Origin: Chloroflexota bacterium | GTDB taxonomy: Bacteria > Chloroflexota > Limnocylindria > QHBO01 | Length of the DNA stretch: 5,900 bases | NCBI GenBank assembly: GCA_020848055.1 | Contig: JADLBB010000135.1 | Location: 1 to 5,900 of the forward strand | Direction of reading: 5' to 3' | Part shown: positions 5,063-5,900 of the stretch, one piece after another | How positions within the stretch are numbered: position 1 is the stretch's first letter | How the letters are laid out: every line of letters begins with the position of its first letter | Notes under the pieces: model-generated | The model's input: the letters and a program-made list of their open reading frames with translations, nothing else | Database searches by the model: none | Told to the model about the DNA's origin: nothing | Translations under genes and position numbers: made by a program

Positions 5063-5900
5063 TCAGCCACCGTGATCGACGCGGTCGGTCACATCGATGA
5101 AGTCGTAGAAATGGTCGAGATCCACGTGCGCGTACACGCGATCCGGCAGCAGCGGGAGGTTCGCACCGAAGCGCGCGTCGAAGACGATTCGGAACGCGTT
5201 CACCGGCGTGCGGTCGTCGCCAAACCCGGCGGCGACCACGTCGGCGCCGGGGACGCGCATGGCGTACAGGATCCCGAACTTCTGCTCCAGCTCGGCGGGC
5301 GTGGCCTGCGCCCACCGGAACGCGTAGTCGTCGGCGTCGTAGCGCAGCGGGTACGGTCCCTCGTCCGCCTGCAGCACGATGACCGCATCGGGATCGTTGG
5401 CGATGATTCGGTCCACGATGCCGAGCAGCCGCGTGTTGGCGTACTCCATCTGAAGCACGTAGCTGCGCAGGTCGCCGAGCTCCGCGACCTGCTCGCGGCC
5501 GGTCATGGAGCCGTCGGGGTTGTGGACGTACGGCGGATGCGTGGTGACGAGATGAGCGAACACGTACTTGGGTCCGGGCAGTGACGGGATGTCCTCGAGC
5601 ACCCCGAGGGCATACAGGTTGTTCTCGCGCATGACCTCCCAGTCGTAGGGATCGTCGGGCGCGGTCATCGGGGCGACGAATGCCCGCAGCATGGTCGTCT
5701 GGATCAGCGCGTTCGAGAACTCGTCGAGCCCGTCGTAGCGGAAGACAAGGTCGGCGTCCACGTTGGTCGACGTCGGCTCCCACCAATTGGCGACGTGGAT
5801 GTAGCTGTAGCCGATGCCCTTGAGTGCCACCGGCACGGCGAGGTGCTGGCTCAACTGGCGCTGGATTGGTCCCCGGTCGCGGCCGGACGTCGCGGACGCC
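5063..5900 (-). CDS. C-terminal part of a sulfatase/alkaline-phosphatase-superfamily protein (N-terminus beyond window)
   Basis: On the minus strand the frame is open from the window edge to TGA at 5065-5063, about 278 residues. It reads through an internal TTG at 5854, so the true start is outside. Features in order: KGIGYSYIHVANWWEPTSTN, a 'K-G-Y-x-x-H-I-x-x-WW-x-P' segment common in sulfatase-like membrane proteins; then PKYVFAHLVTTHPPYVHNPDG (near 5520-5580), the 'F-x-H-x-x-x-x-H-P-P-Y' metal-site region; then AVIVLQADEGPYPLRYD (near 5340-5390), the position of the D-x-G or D-H-G metal motif. The C-terminal part (FGILYAMRVPGAD, TPVNAFRIVFDARFG) matches the usual end of the domain. No transmembrane segment is in the visible part. 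The nucleophile Cys/Ser/Thr and N-terminal membrane helices would lie upstream, unseen. Substrate is unknown; phosphoglycerol transferase or sulfatase activities are both known in the superfamily. It converges with asd, 28 bp apart. Confidence 0.75.
   Translation of the reverse strand, partial: ASATSGRDRGPIQRQLSQHLAVPVALKGIGYSYIHVANWWEPTSTNVDADLVFRYDGLDEFSNALIQTTMLRAFVAPMTAPDDPYDWEVMRENNLYALGVLEDIPSLPGPKYVFAHLVTTHPPYVHNPDGSMTGREQVAELGDLRSYVLQMEYANTRLLGIVDRIIANDPDAVIVLQADEGPYPLRYDADDYAFRWAQATPAELEQKFGILYAMRVPGADVVAAGFGDDRTPVNAFRIVFDARFGANLPLLPDRVYAHVDLDHFYDFIDVTDRVDHGG

Noticed and set aside
4464..5786. 440-codon minus-strand frame spanning the sulfatase-like gene and asd
   Set aside because: It overlaps the real sulfatase-like frame on the same strand and runs antisense through asd; the translation is arginine-rich with no domain pattern.

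Overview
This is a high-GC (roughly 70% by eye), densely coding bacterial window with many GTG starts. It carries a coenzyme F420 biosynthesis cluster and a two-gene aspartate-family amino-acid cluster. The F420 genes, a short stand-alone CofE (no FbiB-type C-terminal domain), a short homoserine dehydrogenase without an ACT domain and an LLM-class oxidoreductase tail together suggest a Chloroflexota-type lineage (Thermomicrobia or Limnocylindria-like) rather than a typical actinomycete. That placement is inference, not proven by the sequence.

Layout. Bases 1-129 (+) are the 3' end of a probable F420-dependent luciferase-like oxidoreductase. It runs directly into cofD (141-1064), cofC (1099-1701) and cofE (1698-2456). 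CofC activates a three-carbon phospho-acid with GTP, CofD transfers it to the deazaflavin Fo, and CofE adds the glutamate tail. The upstream oxidoreductase is a plausible consumer of the cofactor. Bases 2457-2673 are non-coding and hold a cluster of short, related palindromes between convergent genes. A small NTF2/SnoaL-like protein (2674-3009, -) follows. It is divergent from hom (3055-3972, +) with only 45 bp between the two start codons. asd (3982-5034, +) follows hom after 9 bp. Asd makes aspartate semialdehyde and Hom reduces it to homoserine, so the pair are consecutive steps towards threonine and methionine. The right end (5063-5900, -) is the C-terminal part of a sulfatase/alkaline-phosphatase-superfamily protein whose N-terminus lies outside the window.

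Two features go beyond routine annotation. First, four of the six visible starts (cofC, the NTF2-like gene, hom, asd) lack a Shine-Dalgarno sequence and instead have a TANNNT hexamer ending 6-9 nt before the start codon, as expected for leaderless transcripts. This includes starts inside apparent operons. Second, the 2481-2673 intergenic region contains at least five variants of a TGCGYC-NN-GRCGCA hairpin plus a perfect 8-bp hairpin, resembling a REP/BIME-like repeat cluster. No defence system, mobile element, CRISPR array, tRNA or rRNA is visible.
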